A stretch of DNA of 64,000 nucleotides, taken from assembly GCF_011578045.1 (NCBI RefSeq), contig NZ_CP049801.1, positions 1,364,001-1,428,000 on the forward strand. The letters run 5' to 3'. The notes under the pieces were generated by a model. The model had not been told where the DNA came from, did not search any database, and worked only from the letters and a program-made list of their open reading frames with translations. Numbering within the stretch: position 1 is the first letter of the stretch; each line of letters starts with the position of its first letter. The DNA comes from Acinetobacter shaoyimingii (GTDB taxonomy: Bacteria > Pseudomonadota > Gammaproteobacteria > Pseudomonadales > Moraxellaceae). Shown piece by piece: positions 37,217-46,452 of the stretch. The position numbers were made by a program, and so were the translations under genes.

Positions 37217-38029
37217 ATGAAAAAAACTTTTTATGTGCTGTGTTTGGTGTGTGTATTGACGGGTTGTCAGGACAAATCTCATGATTCTACGGAAGCTGTT
37301 AGTGTTGAACCAACTGAAAAAGATCTGTCTTCATCGAATATACCCGTAGCGCATTCAGATCAGGGGGAGATCGAAGATTTGACTGTTTCAGATAAGAACG
37401 CTATTTATCCGAAACAAGTACTTGAGTTTATTCAATTGAGGTTGCAACATTGCTCAGCCCATGAACAGCTTCAGCTTGAAAAACTGATCAAAGTTGCCAA
37501 TATATGGGGGGATGATCAGCCAGAATATATTCTTGAACCACATTTGATTCGTTGCGATGATCATGCTTCATCCCATAACGATGTACGACAAATCTCTGTT
37601 TTTGCGACTCTAGAAGGCGGGGTGACGAAACGAATTTTTGATCATCCTATGTTGGATTATGCATTGCTTGAGAGTAAGACGGCAGTTGCAAATTTAAAGA
37701 ATGAAACGACGAAAGTGCAAGACCCTAAATTATTTGATCAGCAGTATCGAAATTCACAAAAATTAATCAATGATCAAACATCCTCTAATGCTAAAGATTC
37801 TGAACCCAAAGATTTAACAGTTAAATACCCAAAACAAGAGCTTTGGCTCACTGTTGGTGGTGCTTTTTGTGGTCAGGATATGACACAAGTGAGCCGTGCA
37901 GAGGCCATTACTTGTAAGCGTTTAGTGGTATGGGATGCTAAATTGAGGGAATTGAGGTTGGACCAAATGAAGGTGAATGTCATGAATTCCCAGAATATTC
38001 AGGATGATGATCAAAATAATTTAAGATAA
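37217..38029 (+). CDS. Putative lipoprotein of unknown function
   Basis: A 270-residue protein with signal MKKTFYVLCLVCVLTGCQD and lipobox LTGC (Cys17). The mature part begins with a Ser/Glu/Asp-rich linker, then a domain with paired cysteines (HCSAHEQLQLEKLIKVANIW, LIRCDDH, FCGQDMTQVSRAEAITCKR). The two later cysteines could form a disulphide. No known family is apparent. A stem-loop follows 39 bases after the stop. Confidence 0.7.
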   Translation: MKKTFYVLCLVCVLTGCQDKSHDSTEAVSVEPTEKDLSSSNIPVAHSDQGEIEDLTVSDKNAIYPKQVLEFIQLRLQHCSAHEQLQLEKLIKVANIWGDDQPEYILEPHLIRCDDHASSHNDVRQISVFATLEGGVTKRIFDHPMLDYALLESKTAVANLKNETTKVQDPKLFDQQYRNSQKLINDQTSSNAKDSEPKDLTVKYPKQELWLTVGGAFCGQDMTQVSRAEAITCKRLVVWDAKLRELRLDQMKVNVMNSQNIQDDDQNNLR

Positions 38030-38068
38030 TGATCATGATATGAACTGGTTATTTTGAAATTTTGATGA

Positions 38069-38094
38069 GTCGCATAATTTTATAATTATGCGAC
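38069..38094 (+). terminator. Stem-loop after the 37217 lipoprotein gene
   Basis: An 11-bp perfect stem GTCGCATAATT / AATTATGCGAC with a TTAT loop. The downstream tract (CTTATAAAG) is only weakly T-rich, so terminator function is probable, not certain. Confidence 0.6.
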
Positions 38095-38258
38095 CTTATA
38101 AAGCGTTTGAATAAGCTTAAAAAATGGTGTTTTAAATCCATTGAATCAATCGATCACTTTCATAAAACATTTCTTGATCAATTAAAATTTATGCTGTCAT
38201 TTGTCATTCTTGAGCCATATATCGCGCAAGAGAAGGGGCTTACATGGATAACTTAAAT

Positions 38259-38852
38259 TTATTGATTATGAAATTTTGATGTGAATTCTTGCCATTTCTT
38301 TTTTCGATTGACTTTATTTTCATCTTTCTTTTGTTGTTTTAGTGCGACATTGGTTAGACGTTTAACTTCGTCCCAAGTTTCGACTGACGCTTCAATTTCA
38401 GCTTCAACTTCGTCGTAATCCCAGCGGTATACTGTGGCATGAGTGGTAGCAAGATATTCATCTGCAATAGATTCATCTTCCTCTTCTAAGTCGACAAAAA
38501 GTGCTGTTTCACCGAGCGGAAGTAATTGACTGATTTTTGATAAAACTGCTGAATTTTCGTCAAATTCATCTGCATCGTTCAGTGAGCCAACCAAAGCACC
38601 CGTACTAAATCCAAGTAATACACCCAGTGGACCACCCAATATACCAATCAGCGATCCGAAAAGACCACCAAACAATGTATTTGAATCGACATCATTTCCT
38701 TGATTGTCTTGTATTTGAATACTACCGTCATCAGCACGTTTAACAACTATTACTTGATTAATATTTATGTTTTGTTGGTTTTTGAGCTGTATAAAACTCT
38801 CATATGCTTTTGAAGATTCACGCCATGTGACTAATAAAATATGATGCGCCAT
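38259..38852 (-). CDS. DUF1269-like protein with glycine-rich membrane segment
   Basis: A 197-residue protein starting HHILLVTWRESSKAYESFIQ, with a central glycine-rich hydrophobic segment (LFGGLFGSLIGILGGPLGVL, then LGFSTGALVGS, about residues 60-95) that may insert in or lie on the membrane. The acidic middle LVDLEEEDES and a Lys-rich tail follow. The layout fits the DUF1269 family, whose members occur in stress settings but lack a defined activity. It is monocistronic. Confidence 0.7.
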   Translation of the reverse strand: MAHHILLVTWRESSKAYESFIQLKNQQNININQVIVVKRADDGSIQIQDNQGNDVDSNTLFGGLFGSLIGILGGPLGVLLGFSTGALVGSLNDADEFDENSAVLSKISQLLPLGETALFVDLEEEDESIADEYLATTHATVYRWDYDEVEAEIEASVETWDEVKRLTNVALKQQKKDENKVNRKKKWQEFTSKFHNQ

Positions 38853-39293
38853 TTTTCTTCTTCCCTAGTGCTGTTTGCGAGCTTTCAGTGTATTGGGAGC
38901 AACATATAGACAATGTACACATTGAGAGGGACTTTAATGTCTTTTTTTTGATTGTGTAATCATTTTATAAACACCTTGCAATAACAAGTAAATTTCACAT
39001 TGGTTTTTAAACATTAACAATTTTATTGAATTTTCATTTAAATATAATTTGTAATTGTGATGGAGTTCGCGTTATGTTTTGTTATGTGATTTAAATCATA
39101 TTTTGCTATGTGGTTTGTAATGTGTACTCCTCAACTTTATCAGTGATCATGAACATTGAAGCTTACTAAAGGCTAGAACATTTGATCTGTTTGGTGGTTA
39201 TTGTGAAATTTCTCTTTTAGGTGAATAGCAATAAATGAAAAGTTCGATGTTGAAGGTTCAAGGTTATAAATTTTTAGATGTAAGGAATTTGAG
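38853..39293. other. A/T-rich intergenic region, no gene seen
   Basis: About 440 bases between divergent genes. It must hold both promoters; no strong consensus or hairpin stands out, and no coding frame is convincing. Confidence 0.5.
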
Positions 39294-40283
39294 ATGCGTA
39301 AACGGATATTTACACTGACATTGAGCACAATGTTGTTGATGGGGCATGCTGCAATAACACAGCAAGCTGTGGCAAAACCTGCAAGCAGTTTTACATTAAG
39401 TGAAATGCTTTTGAATGGAAATACTTCGTTTATTCAGAAAGTTTTGGGTAAACGAAATACATTTGAAAAAAATTCTAGTCTAGCTGTTTCGCCCTTGTTT
39501 AACGCTACACATGTTTATGTTAAACCTGAATACTTTGATCAGTTTACAGATAGTTTTATTGCAACATTTGGTGGTACTAAATCAGAGCAGGGTGTCTATC
39601 AAGTTACCCCAACCCCAAGCCAAACCATGTCGCAATTTGTGTTGTCACCCGTAGGGACTTTATCTGTATTTGGGTTTAAAACCCCTGTGCCTTATCCATT
39701 TGGAAGTGAAAGTATAGGGTATTTGGTCAAAGATTTTGATCGGGCAGTACAGTTTGCACGTTCAAATGGCGCTGAGATCATTGTTGCACCTTTTACAGAT
39801 CTGGCAGGGCGTGATGCTGTGATTCGTTGGCCAGGCGGTTTCACCAGTCAGCTGTATTGGATTGAAACCATTCCTGATTTTGAACCATTGCAAACCATTC
39901 CCGAAAGTCGCGTTTATGTTTCACCTGAAGCGGTGAACAGTTTTGTGAAAAAATTTGTCAATTTCACTCAAGGCAAAGTCGTGTCTGATCACCCACGCGC
40001 TGCAGGTATTGAGATTGGTCGTCCGAATGAGTTTTATCGACGGATACGTATTGAATCTAATTTTGGCAAGATGACCGTATTTGTGACCGATGGACATTTA
40101 CCATTTCCTTATGGACGCGAAACAACGGGTTTTGAAGTCCAAAATTTAAATGAAACATTGGATAAGGCACAAAAAGCTGGCGCCAAAATTTTAGTCAATC
40201 CTGTTCAGACTGAAGCGCGTGAATCAGCGATGGTTCAATTTCCGGGAGAGTATATTGCTGAAATACATGCACGTTTAAAATAG
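39294..40283 (+). CDS. Secreted double VOC (glyoxalase-fold) protein
   Basis: A 329-residue protein with a Sec signal peptide (MRKRIFTLTLSTMLLMGHAA ... QAVA). The mature part holds two related halves of about 130 residues, from HVYVKPEYFDQFTDSFIATF and SRVYVSPEAVNSFVKKFVNF. Each ends in a PYPFGSESIGYLVKDFDRAV or PFPYGRETTGFEVQNLNETL block. This internal duplication is typical of the vicinal oxygen chelate fold. Most VOC proteins are cytoplasmic, so export is unusual. Metal ligands cannot be assigned safely, and the function is unknown. Confidence 0.75.
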   Translation: MRKRIFTLTLSTMLLMGHAAITQQAVAKPASSFTLSEMLLNGNTSFIQKVLGKRNTFEKNSSLAVSPLFNATHVYVKPEYFDQFTDSFIATFGGTKSEQGVYQVTPTPSQTMSQFVLSPVGTLSVFGFKTPVPYPFGSESIGYLVKDFDRAVQFARSNGAEIIVAPFTDLAGRDAVIRWPGGFTSQLYWIETIPDFEPLQTIPESRVYVSPEAVNSFVKKFVNFTQGKVVSDHPRAAGIEIGRPNEFYRRIRIESNFGKMTVFVTDGHLPFPYGRETTGFEVQNLNETLDKAQKAGAKILVNPVQTEARESAMVQFPGEYIAEIHARLK

Positions 40284-40300
40284 CGTTTAATTAACTATTT

Positions 40301-40363
40301 GGATTTGCATCATCAAATGATCATGCAAATCCTGAGGCTAATGTCTTGCTGGTATTTTAGCCT
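40301..40363. repeat. Two stem-loops between the VOC gene and the PaaI-type thioesterase gene
   Basis: GGATTTGCAT / ATGCAAATCC (40301-40310 with 40323-40332) is followed by AGGCTAA / TTAGCCT (40335-40341 with 40357-40363). The second is followed by AAATTTTT on the plus strand. They lie between convergent genes and probably terminate both. Confidence 0.6.
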
Positions 40364-40401
40364 AAATTTTTGATGTGTTGAATCAGCAGAAATAAATGGC
40401 A

Positions 40402-40845
40402 TTAAGCTCGAATAATCATACAAGTAGCCGTGCCATGTGCATAAAGTTTACCTGTTTCATCCACGATTTTACCTTCAGAAATGGCTAAATTTTTACTGAC
40501 ATTAATGACTGAACCAATGGCGGTGAGTTCCTTGTCTTTGGGAATAGGGCGACACATTTTGATATTCAAATCAATGGTGCCATAACCTACACCTGCCTCT
40601 AAAACAGTATGAATTGCACAACCAGTGACGGTATCAAGGACAGTGGCAGCAAAACCACCGTGAACACCACCAAGCGGGTTGAGATGGCGATCATCAGCTT
40701 GCACTAAAAATGTGATTTGTCCTTCTTGGATTTCAGTCGGTTTCATTGGAATGGTTTGACTAATTGAAGCCGGTGGAATCTTTCCATCAGCCATGGCTTG
40801 TAGGAGTTCTAATCCGGTCATTTGTAGTGGATTCATTATTTGCAT
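40402..40845 (-). CDS. PaaI-family thioesterase
   Basis: A 147-residue hotdog-fold protein. LNPLGGVHGGFAATVLDTVT carries the HGG loop and the catalytic-region Asp in LDTVTG, and YGTIDLNIKMCRPIPKD is the usual second signature. It would hydrolyse an acyl- or phenylacetyl-type CoA thioester in the cytoplasm. An internal ATG three codons later is an alternative start. No neighbour reveals the substrate. Confidence 0.85.
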   Translation of the reverse strand: MQIMNPLQMTGLELLQAMADGKIPPASISQTIPMKPTEIQEGQITFLVQADDRHLNPLGGVHGGFAATVLDTVTGCAIHTVLEAGVGYGTIDLNIKMCRPIPKDKELTAIGSVINVSKNLAISEGKIVDETGKLYAHGTATCMIIRA

Positions 40846-40891
40846 ATCCTATTTGTAATATAGTTCTAAAAGGGAACTTACATTAAAAATA

Positions 40892-40916
40892 AATTGACAT
40901 CATACCGATGTCAATT
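40892..40916 (-). terminator. Terminator of the 81-residue hypothetical gene
   Basis: The 10-bp stem AATTGACATC / GATGTCAATT with a 5-nt loop is followed on the minus strand by TATTTTTA. It lies 24 bases past the stop at 40941 and supports that gene being real. Confidence 0.75.
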
Positions 40917-40940
40917 GCAGGTTAAAGAAAGAATAAGAAC

Positions 40941-41186
40941 TCAATGGTCAGATTCAAAGATTTTGTCTAGACAATCTGCGAACTTTAGCACGTGCATATC
41001 TATAGATTCACCTGTTGCCCATGTTGCACTAGAAATTGCATCATTCACATCAATGATATCAAGGCCTTTGCATAATATACGCGGGCTTTGTACCACGATA
41101 AATTTTGGAGATTGGGTTTTTAAACATTGAGCAATATAGTGTTCAATGTTTTCTTGTTTATACACATCTATAACTTTATAACGCAT
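40941..41186 (-). CDS. Small hypothetical protein, 81 residues
   Basis: I do not recognise it. It is soluble and begins MRYKVIDVYKQENIEHYIAQ; later parts include KFIVVQSPRILCKGLDIIDV and SSATWATGESIDMH. Codon choice matches the neighbours, a GGTAA ribosome site lies before the ATG, and a terminator follows the stop. A frame on the opposite strand (40894-41130) lacks these supports. It is downstream of aspC but separated from it by the aspC terminator. Confidence 0.65.
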   Translation of the reverse strand: MRYKVIDVYKQENIEHYIAQCLKTQSPKFIVVQSPRILCKGLDIIDVNDAISSATWATGESIDMHVLKFADCLDKIFESDH

Positions 41187-41340
41187 TGTTTTACCATTAA
41201 TTATAATTAAAATTATGTTCTGGAAGTGATTTTAATATTTACGTGAAAAATAATCTATGTCAAATATGTAGTAAATTTTAAATAAATGTGACAATGATCA
41301 CATTTTGTTTAATTTTGAATTTGTCTATTATTTTCCATAA

Positions 41341-41367
41341 AAAAACCCGCAAGTATTGCGGGTTTTT
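41341..41367 (-). terminator. Terminator of the aspartate aminotransferase gene
   Basis: The 12-bp stem AAAAACCCGCAA / TTGCGGGTTTTT with a GTA loop has T runs on both strands. It lies 27 bases past the aminotransferase stop. Confidence 0.9.
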
Positions 41368-41394
41368 TGATTTAAGCTTAATAAATGGCTTAAA

Positions 41395-42624
41395 TTATTT
41401 TTTTTCAGCAGCAATAGAAGCGATCGCAGCATCAACGCCTTCGATTGAATCAGCAGCTTTTTTGATACGAGCAAGCGCATCAACAAGTACTTCATCAGCA
41501 GTTGCATAAGAAATACGCATATAACCGCCTAAACCGAATGCATCACCAGGAACAACAGCAACGCCAGTTTCTTCCAATAACCATGCAGAGAATTCTGTGC
41601 AAGATTTCAAACCTTTTACACGAATCAATGGACGAATATTTGCATATGCATAGAATGCACCATCAGCAGGTAAGCAAGTAATACCGTTGATGTCATTTAG
41701 GCCTTTAACCACTAAATCATGACGACGTTTGAATGCTTCAATCATTGGCTCAAGAACGTCTTGAGGACCATTCAATGCAGCTTCAGCAGCAACTTGTGAA
41801 ATCGAAGTTGGGTTTGAAGTTGATTGAGATTGGATTTTTTTCATTGCACCAATCAGCTTAGCAGGACCCGCTGCATAGCCAATACGCCAGCCAGTCATTG
41901 CATAGGCTTTAGACACACCATTAAGCACGATTACACGGTCGTAAAGATCAGGTGCAACAGTTGCGATGTTGTAGAATTCGTCATTCCAACGGATTGGTTC
42001 GTACATGTCATCAGAAGCAACAAGTACTTCAGGGTATTTACGTAGAACTTCAGCTAGCGCCAATAATTCTTCTTTGGTGTAAATCATACCTGTAGGGTTA
42101 GATGGGCTGTTCAACACCACTAAACGAGTTTTGTCAGTGATTGCAGCTTCTAATTGAGCAGGGGTAATTTTGAAACGTTGTTCTTCACCACATTTCACAA
42201 TAACAGGTGTACCTTCAGCAATAATCACCATGTCTGGATAACTTACCCAGTAAGGTGCAGGGATGATCACTTCATCACCTTTGTTTAACAAAGCTAAAGC
42301 TAAGTTAAAGAATGATTGCTTACCACCACAAGAAACCAAAATTTGGTTTGCAGCATATTCAAGATTATTATCACGTTTTAATTTCGCAATAATCGCCTTT
42401 TTAAGACCAGGAGTACCGTCAACAGCAGTATATTTGGTAAAACCGTTATTAATCGCTGCAATAGCAGCATCTTTGATGTGTTGCGGAGTATCGAAATCCG
42501 GTTCACCAGCGCCTAGACCAATAACATTTTTTCCCGCAGCTTTTAACTCTGCTGCTTTATTGGTTACAGCAAGTGTTGGGGACGGTTTGATGGCATTTAC
42601 ACGATCAGAGAGACGTACGTCCAC
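41395..42624 (-). CDS. Class I aspartate aminotransferase
   Basis: A PLP enzyme of about 409 residues that interconverts aspartate/2-oxoglutarate and oxaloacetate/glutamate, of the AspC/AAT-I-gamma type. NVIGLGAGEPDFDTPQHIKD, SPSNPTGMIY, the PLP lysine in VLNGVSKAYAMTGWRIGY and MRISYAT are visible. The frame is open to 42666, but AAGGA lies 7 bases before the GTG at 42624 and the family N-terminus MDVRLSDRVNAIKPS begins there. It diverges from a small basic protein gene. Confidence 0.92.
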   Translation of the reverse strand: MDVRLSDRVNAIKPSPTLAVTNKAAELKAAGKNVIGLGAGEPDFDTPQHIKDAAIAAINNGFTKYTAVDGTPGLKKAIIAKLKRDNNLEYAANQILVSCGGKQSFFNLALALLNKGDEVIIPAPYWVSYPDMVIIAEGTPVIVKCGEEQRFKITPAQLEAAITDKTRLVVLNSPSNPTGMIYTKEELLALAEVLRKYPEVLVASDDMYEPIRWNDEFYNIATVAPDLYDRVIVLNGVSKAYAMTGWRIGYAAGPAKLIGAMKKIQSQSTSNPTSISQVAAEAALNGPQDVLEPMIEAFKRRHDLVVKGLNDINGITCLPADGAFYAYANIRPLIRVKGLKSCTEFSAWLLEETGVAVVPGDAFGLGGYMRISYATADEVLVDALARIKKAADSIEGVDAAIASIAAEKK

Positions 42625-42845
42625 GGCAGTATTCCTTCTTATGGGGGGATTAAAAATAAAAAGCACACTATCTTATATCAAAAATGCGCTACACGTCGCC
42701 CAATATCTAAGCAAAATGTCAAAAAAACACGAAAAAATATAAAATCTTAGTTTAAATGAAGATATACAAATCAAAAAAACTGTGAGACTCGCAAAAATCA
42801 TGATTTTTTCGTACAATACCGCATAGATTGAGTTGAGTTAAGTAA

Positions 42846-43028
42846 ATGAGTACCGCAAAATCTCCCAAGAAAAAGCCTGTAGTGAAGTTGCCTTTTCCAA
42901 TTTTAAGTGCAAAAGATGCTAAAGCTGCTGACGAAGAAGTTGAGAGTTTACGTCCTAAACCTGAACAGTATGCTGATCGTACATGGATGCCACCTCGTGG
43001 TACTCGTCGTTCGTTTGGTAAAAGATAA
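42846..43028 (+). CDS. Small basic, proline-rich protein, 60 residues
   Basis: I do not recognise a function. It starts MSTAKSPKKKPVVKLPFPIL and ends WMPPRGTRRSFGKR, with no membrane segment or signal. Support for it being real comes from an intact frame of non-random composition, a weak ribosome site, and a strong terminator 10 bases after the stop. The basic, Pro/Arg-rich tail could bind nucleic acid or the ribosome, which is speculation. Confidence 0.7.
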   Translation: MSTAKSPKKKPVVKLPFPILSAKDAKAADEEVESLRPKPEQYADRTWMPPRGTRRSFGKR

Positions 43029-43060
43029 AAAATAGGTGCGATAAGCACCTATTTTTTTTA
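43027..43060 (+). terminator. Terminator of the 60-residue protein gene
   Basis: The core stem AATAGGTGC / GCACCTATT (43031-43039 with 43045-43053) has A-tract and T-tract extensions. It is effectively bidirectional and also faces the convergent GGDEF gene. Confidence 0.88.
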
Positions 43061-43103
43061 TCGAGTACTTGAAGTTGGTTTTATTTCATTACAATAATTT
43101 TGA

Positions 43104-44561
43104 TTAAGATGCATTCATCGATTCAAGGTATTCATAATATTGTTTCTTATGCACATACATATTTTGATCTGCTCGTTTTAACATGTCTTCAATTTTTTCA
43201 TCGCCATGCGTGGTGGCATGTCCAAAAGATATGCTGATGGGGCGCGTTGAATAATACTGATTATCAATATTGAGCAACTCTTGCATGGTCATTATAATCG
43301 TGGTCACTGCGTTCTCATCGGCACCTTGCATTAGAATTACAAATTCATCACCCCCTATACGTGATGCTGTATAGTTGGTGTGATTAATGGTGCGATCTAA
43401 AATATTCCCCATTCTTCGCAGCAATTCATCACCTGCATCATGTCCATGATTATCATTAATTTCTTTGACGCTATTCATATCAATAAAAATTGCTGAAACA
43501 GGACGTACCATCGAGCGTTCTAATCGATTTAACTCTTCAGTGAAGAAAGAACGGTTATAGAGTTTGGTCAGAACATCATGTTTGCCCAAATATTCTAAGT
43601 AACTTTCAGCTTTTTTACGGGCAGTAATATCAGTTAATGCAAGTTGTACTAATCCCCAGTTATCTTCATAACCTGGAAAGACAGTAAATTGCAGTAGAAC
43701 ATAGCGGATTGAGCCATCTAGTGCGTAGTTGACGGCTTCACGTTGATGATGAATTTTGCCATCCCAGAGATCAATCAATTGTTCTTTAAAAGTTTGATGC
43801 ATTTCTTTGGTGAAAACTTTGGCTGTATTTCTAAAAATTTCGTCTTTATTCGTTGCTTTAAACAAATCTAAAGTCGCTTGATTGACATCAAGCAATACGA
43901 TGTCTTCAATGCACTGCTGGATAAAATCTGGATGCACATCTAAGAACGTATTAAAGTCTTCTATTCCTATTTTTTTTAATGTATCCATGCGTGATTTGAC
44001 GCGGCTAAAATCTTCTACCCACAATGATGTTGGCGAATAAATAAAGCGTGCTTCTGCAAGTTGGCGGTTGGCTATTTCTGAACGACAAGCATTCATGTAG
44101 TCACTGATGTCTTCAGTGGTCAATAAAATGCGATTTAGGCGTTGTTCTGCACCTGGTAAAACCACCGCACGAAGTTTGATATCTAAGCGTTTACCAGAAA
44201 TTGTATAATTGTGAGTTGTGCTAGAAAATTCTGTTTTACCTTCCCAAAGTGCGACCAATTCAAAAATATGTGCTTCGAACATTTCTTGTTGAAAAATAAT
44301 GTCTAGATTTTGTGATAAATGTTCTAAATTTTCGGCTTCAAATAGATCTAATGTTTTTTGATTAACTTTTAATATTTTAATCAGATGGGCACAATCAGTG
44401 ACACGTGATAGATCTTCGTGAAGAAAACGATTTAAGTCAGTAACACCTTCAGATTTCCAAATATCAAATTGTTTTTTTACTTCACTAAAATCTTCTAACC
44501 ACATGGGAATAGGAGATAATTCAAATATTGAAGAATCAAAGCTCTCCATTTGTAAATCCAA
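43104..44561 (-). CDS. Diguanylate cyclase with two PAS-like sensor domains (paralogue A)
   Basis: A 485-residue GGDEF protein that probably makes cyclic di-GMP. Two related PAS-like modules of about 150 residues come first, beginning ELSPIPMWLEDFSEVKKQFD and YSPTSLWVEDFSRVKSRMD. The C-terminal cyclase domain has an intact GGDEF (SRIGGDEFVILM). The inhibitory RxxD site normally upstream is replaced by HTNY, so product inhibition may be lost. There is no membrane segment, so it is cytoplasmic. It lies in tandem behind paralogue B with the same architecture. Confidence 0.88.
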   Translation of the reverse strand: MDLQMESFDSSIFELSPIPMWLEDFSEVKKQFDIWKSEGVTDLNRFLHEDLSRVTDCAHLIKILKVNQKTLDLFEAENLEHLSQNLDIIFQQEMFEAHIFELVALWEGKTEFSSTTHNYTISGKRLDIKLRAVVLPGAEQRLNRILLTTEDISDYMNACRSEIANRQLAEARFIYSPTSLWVEDFSRVKSRMDTLKKIGIEDFNTFLDVHPDFIQQCIEDIVLLDVNQATLDLFKATNKDEIFRNTAKVFTKEMHQTFKEQLIDLWDGKIHHQREAVNYALDGSIRYVLLQFTVFPGYEDNWGLVQLALTDITARKKAESYLEYLGKHDVLTKLYNRSFFTEELNRLERSMVRPVSAIFIDMNSVKEINDNHGHDAGDELLRRMGNILDRTINHTNYTASRIGGDEFVILMQGADENAVTTIIMTMQELLNIDNQYYSTRPISISFGHATTHGDEKIEDMLKRADQNMYVHKKQYYEYLESMNAS

Positions 44562-44774
44562 CCATTTTTATATGTTTTAATTGTGGAAAATATATCATCA
44601 AAAACAACGTGATAGCAAATACACAATAGATCATTTATTGTGATATAAATCACTTTTATTTTTATTAATGATAATTTTAATGCATTTTCACGTTGTTTCT
44701 TGAAAATAATTGTTTGACTGATTGTTCAAATTTTTAATTGTGTAATTTGTTTTGAAAAATAAATTTATGATGAG

Positions 44775-46187
44775 TTAATAAGGTCTTATTTTATAGTGAT
44801 TCTTTTTCACGATATACATATTTTGATCCGCAGTGCGTATTAGGTTTTCTATATTTTCATGTTCATTGGTCCATGCGATACCCGAAGCCACACTGATCAT
44901 AATACGTGGATCGTGGGAGTTTTCTAGCACAATTCTATTTTCAATTTCTTGTAATAAACTTAATGCATCAAGTTCAGTTGCATAGGGCATTAAGATGACA
45001 AATTCATCACCACCAACGCGAGAAGCACTGTAGGGTTTATGGTGAATGGTATCAATCAAAATATTGGCAAAACGTTTGAGTAATAAATCACCATGATGAT
45101 GACCTTGTACATCATTTAATGTTTTTAATCCATTGAGGTCCATGTATATGCATGCGAATGGCTGTACTTTTTTTGTTTGCAAACGAACAATTTCTTCATT
45201 AAAAAAAGTGCGGTTGTGTAATTGGGTGAGTTGGTCATATTGGCTTAAATATTTTAAATGGTTTTCCAATTCTTTTCGTTCGGTCAAATTGGTATAGGCC
45301 ACCTGTATGGTGGACCAACTCTCTACAGCATCTGGAAAAATATTGAGCTGTTCTACTACAAAGATGACCGCATCATCTTTTAAGGTATACTCACTTTCAC
45401 GTTGCAAATCATGTTGCCCATTCCATAAATGCATGAGTTCATAATAAAAATTTTGATAATTATTTTGTGCATATAAGGATTGAATATGGCGATCAAAATC
45501 TTGCTGATCTTTAAGCTTAAACAGATGCAGTAATGCTTCATTTACATTTTTAGACACGGTGAGTTCAAAACACTGTCGTAAAAAATCTGGATGCTGTTCA
45601 ATATAAGCATCTAAATGGGTGATCCCTTTTTGTCTAAGTTGATCGAAACACTGTTTTATTTTATGGCAATCTTTTACCCAAAGTGCTGTGGGTGAATGCA
45701 TAAATATGGCTTCAGCAAAACGTCTTGCATGTTGGTAGGGAGTTATATCTTCAGTGGTGAGTAGTATTTTTTCCCATGTATCTTCATAACCAGGAATAAC
45801 ATGCGCCCGAAGTTGTACATCAATTTGTCGACCTGTACAGGTGTAATTAATGGGTGCAAAAAAGCAGTCATCATTTTTTTCCCATAATCCAGCAAAAAAA
45901 TGCGCTTGAGGAAGGGTAATTTCTTCAAAATGAAACTTGGCAAAATTTGCTAAAATTTCTTCTAAATTATTGGCTTCATAAAGTTTTAAGGTGCTTCGAT
46001 TAATACGTGTTGTTTGGATGGTGGCTAAACAAGGCAATAGTCGGCTTGGTTGCTCTAATATATAAGCTTTAATATCTTCAATCCCATCTAGGTGCCATTG
46101 ATCAAAGATTTTTTTGACGCCACTATAATCCTGTATCCACATGGGAATAGGGGATAAATCAAAGATTCGAAAATCTAAATTTTCCAT
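44775..46187 (-). CDS. Diguanylate cyclase with two PAS-like sensor domains (paralogue B)
   Basis: A 470-residue homologue of the adjacent gene. The modules begin DLSPIPMWIQDYSGVKKIFD and HSPTALWVKDCHKIKQCFD, then SRVGGDEFVILMPYA gives an intact GGDEF. The position of the RxxD inhibitory site reads HKPY. The shared signatures in the same order show an ancient tandem duplication, with considerable divergence since. The 213-base gap between the two genes suggests separate promoters. The sensed ligand is unknown. Confidence 0.88.
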   Translation of the reverse strand: MENLDFRIFDLSPIPMWIQDYSGVKKIFDQWHLDGIEDIKAYILEQPSRLLPCLATIQTTRINRSTLKLYEANNLEEILANFAKFHFEEITLPQAHFFAGLWEKNDDCFFAPINYTCTGRQIDVQLRAHVIPGYEDTWEKILLTTEDITPYQHARRFAEAIFMHSPTALWVKDCHKIKQCFDQLRQKGITHLDAYIEQHPDFLRQCFELTVSKNVNEALLHLFKLKDQQDFDRHIQSLYAQNNYQNFYYELMHLWNGQHDLQRESEYTLKDDAVIFVVEQLNIFPDAVESWSTIQVAYTNLTERKELENHLKYLSQYDQLTQLHNRTFFNEEIVRLQTKKVQPFACIYMDLNGLKTLNDVQGHHHGDLLLKRFANILIDTIHHKPYSASRVGGDEFVILMPYATELDALSLLQEIENRIVLENSHDPRIMISVASGIAWTNEHENIENLIRTADQNMYIVKKNHYKIRPY

Positions 46188-46452
46188 TCAACTCCCCAAA
46201 ATCAAACACTCTCATTATTCTGGCTCATTATACTTGCACATTAGGATTTGTTGATATTTCAGACATCAATTATGTTTTAGGCTAAAACAATACAAAATAT
46301 TTGCTTTTTTGGAATCACTCAAATGCGTTAAACATCTCTTGTACCAGCAAAAAATGTTTGTCGTTACTAGCTTTTGTGAAATGACAACAGACCCTATTCT
46401 TGATCATATAGGTGATTGAATAAAAATCAACCACCTATTGCATCTTTACGCT

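Noticed and set aside
40894..41130. 78-codon plus-strand frame opposite the 81-residue gene
   Set aside because: It begins inside a terminator stem, lacks a ribosome site, and the opposite frame has better codon choice and its own terminator.
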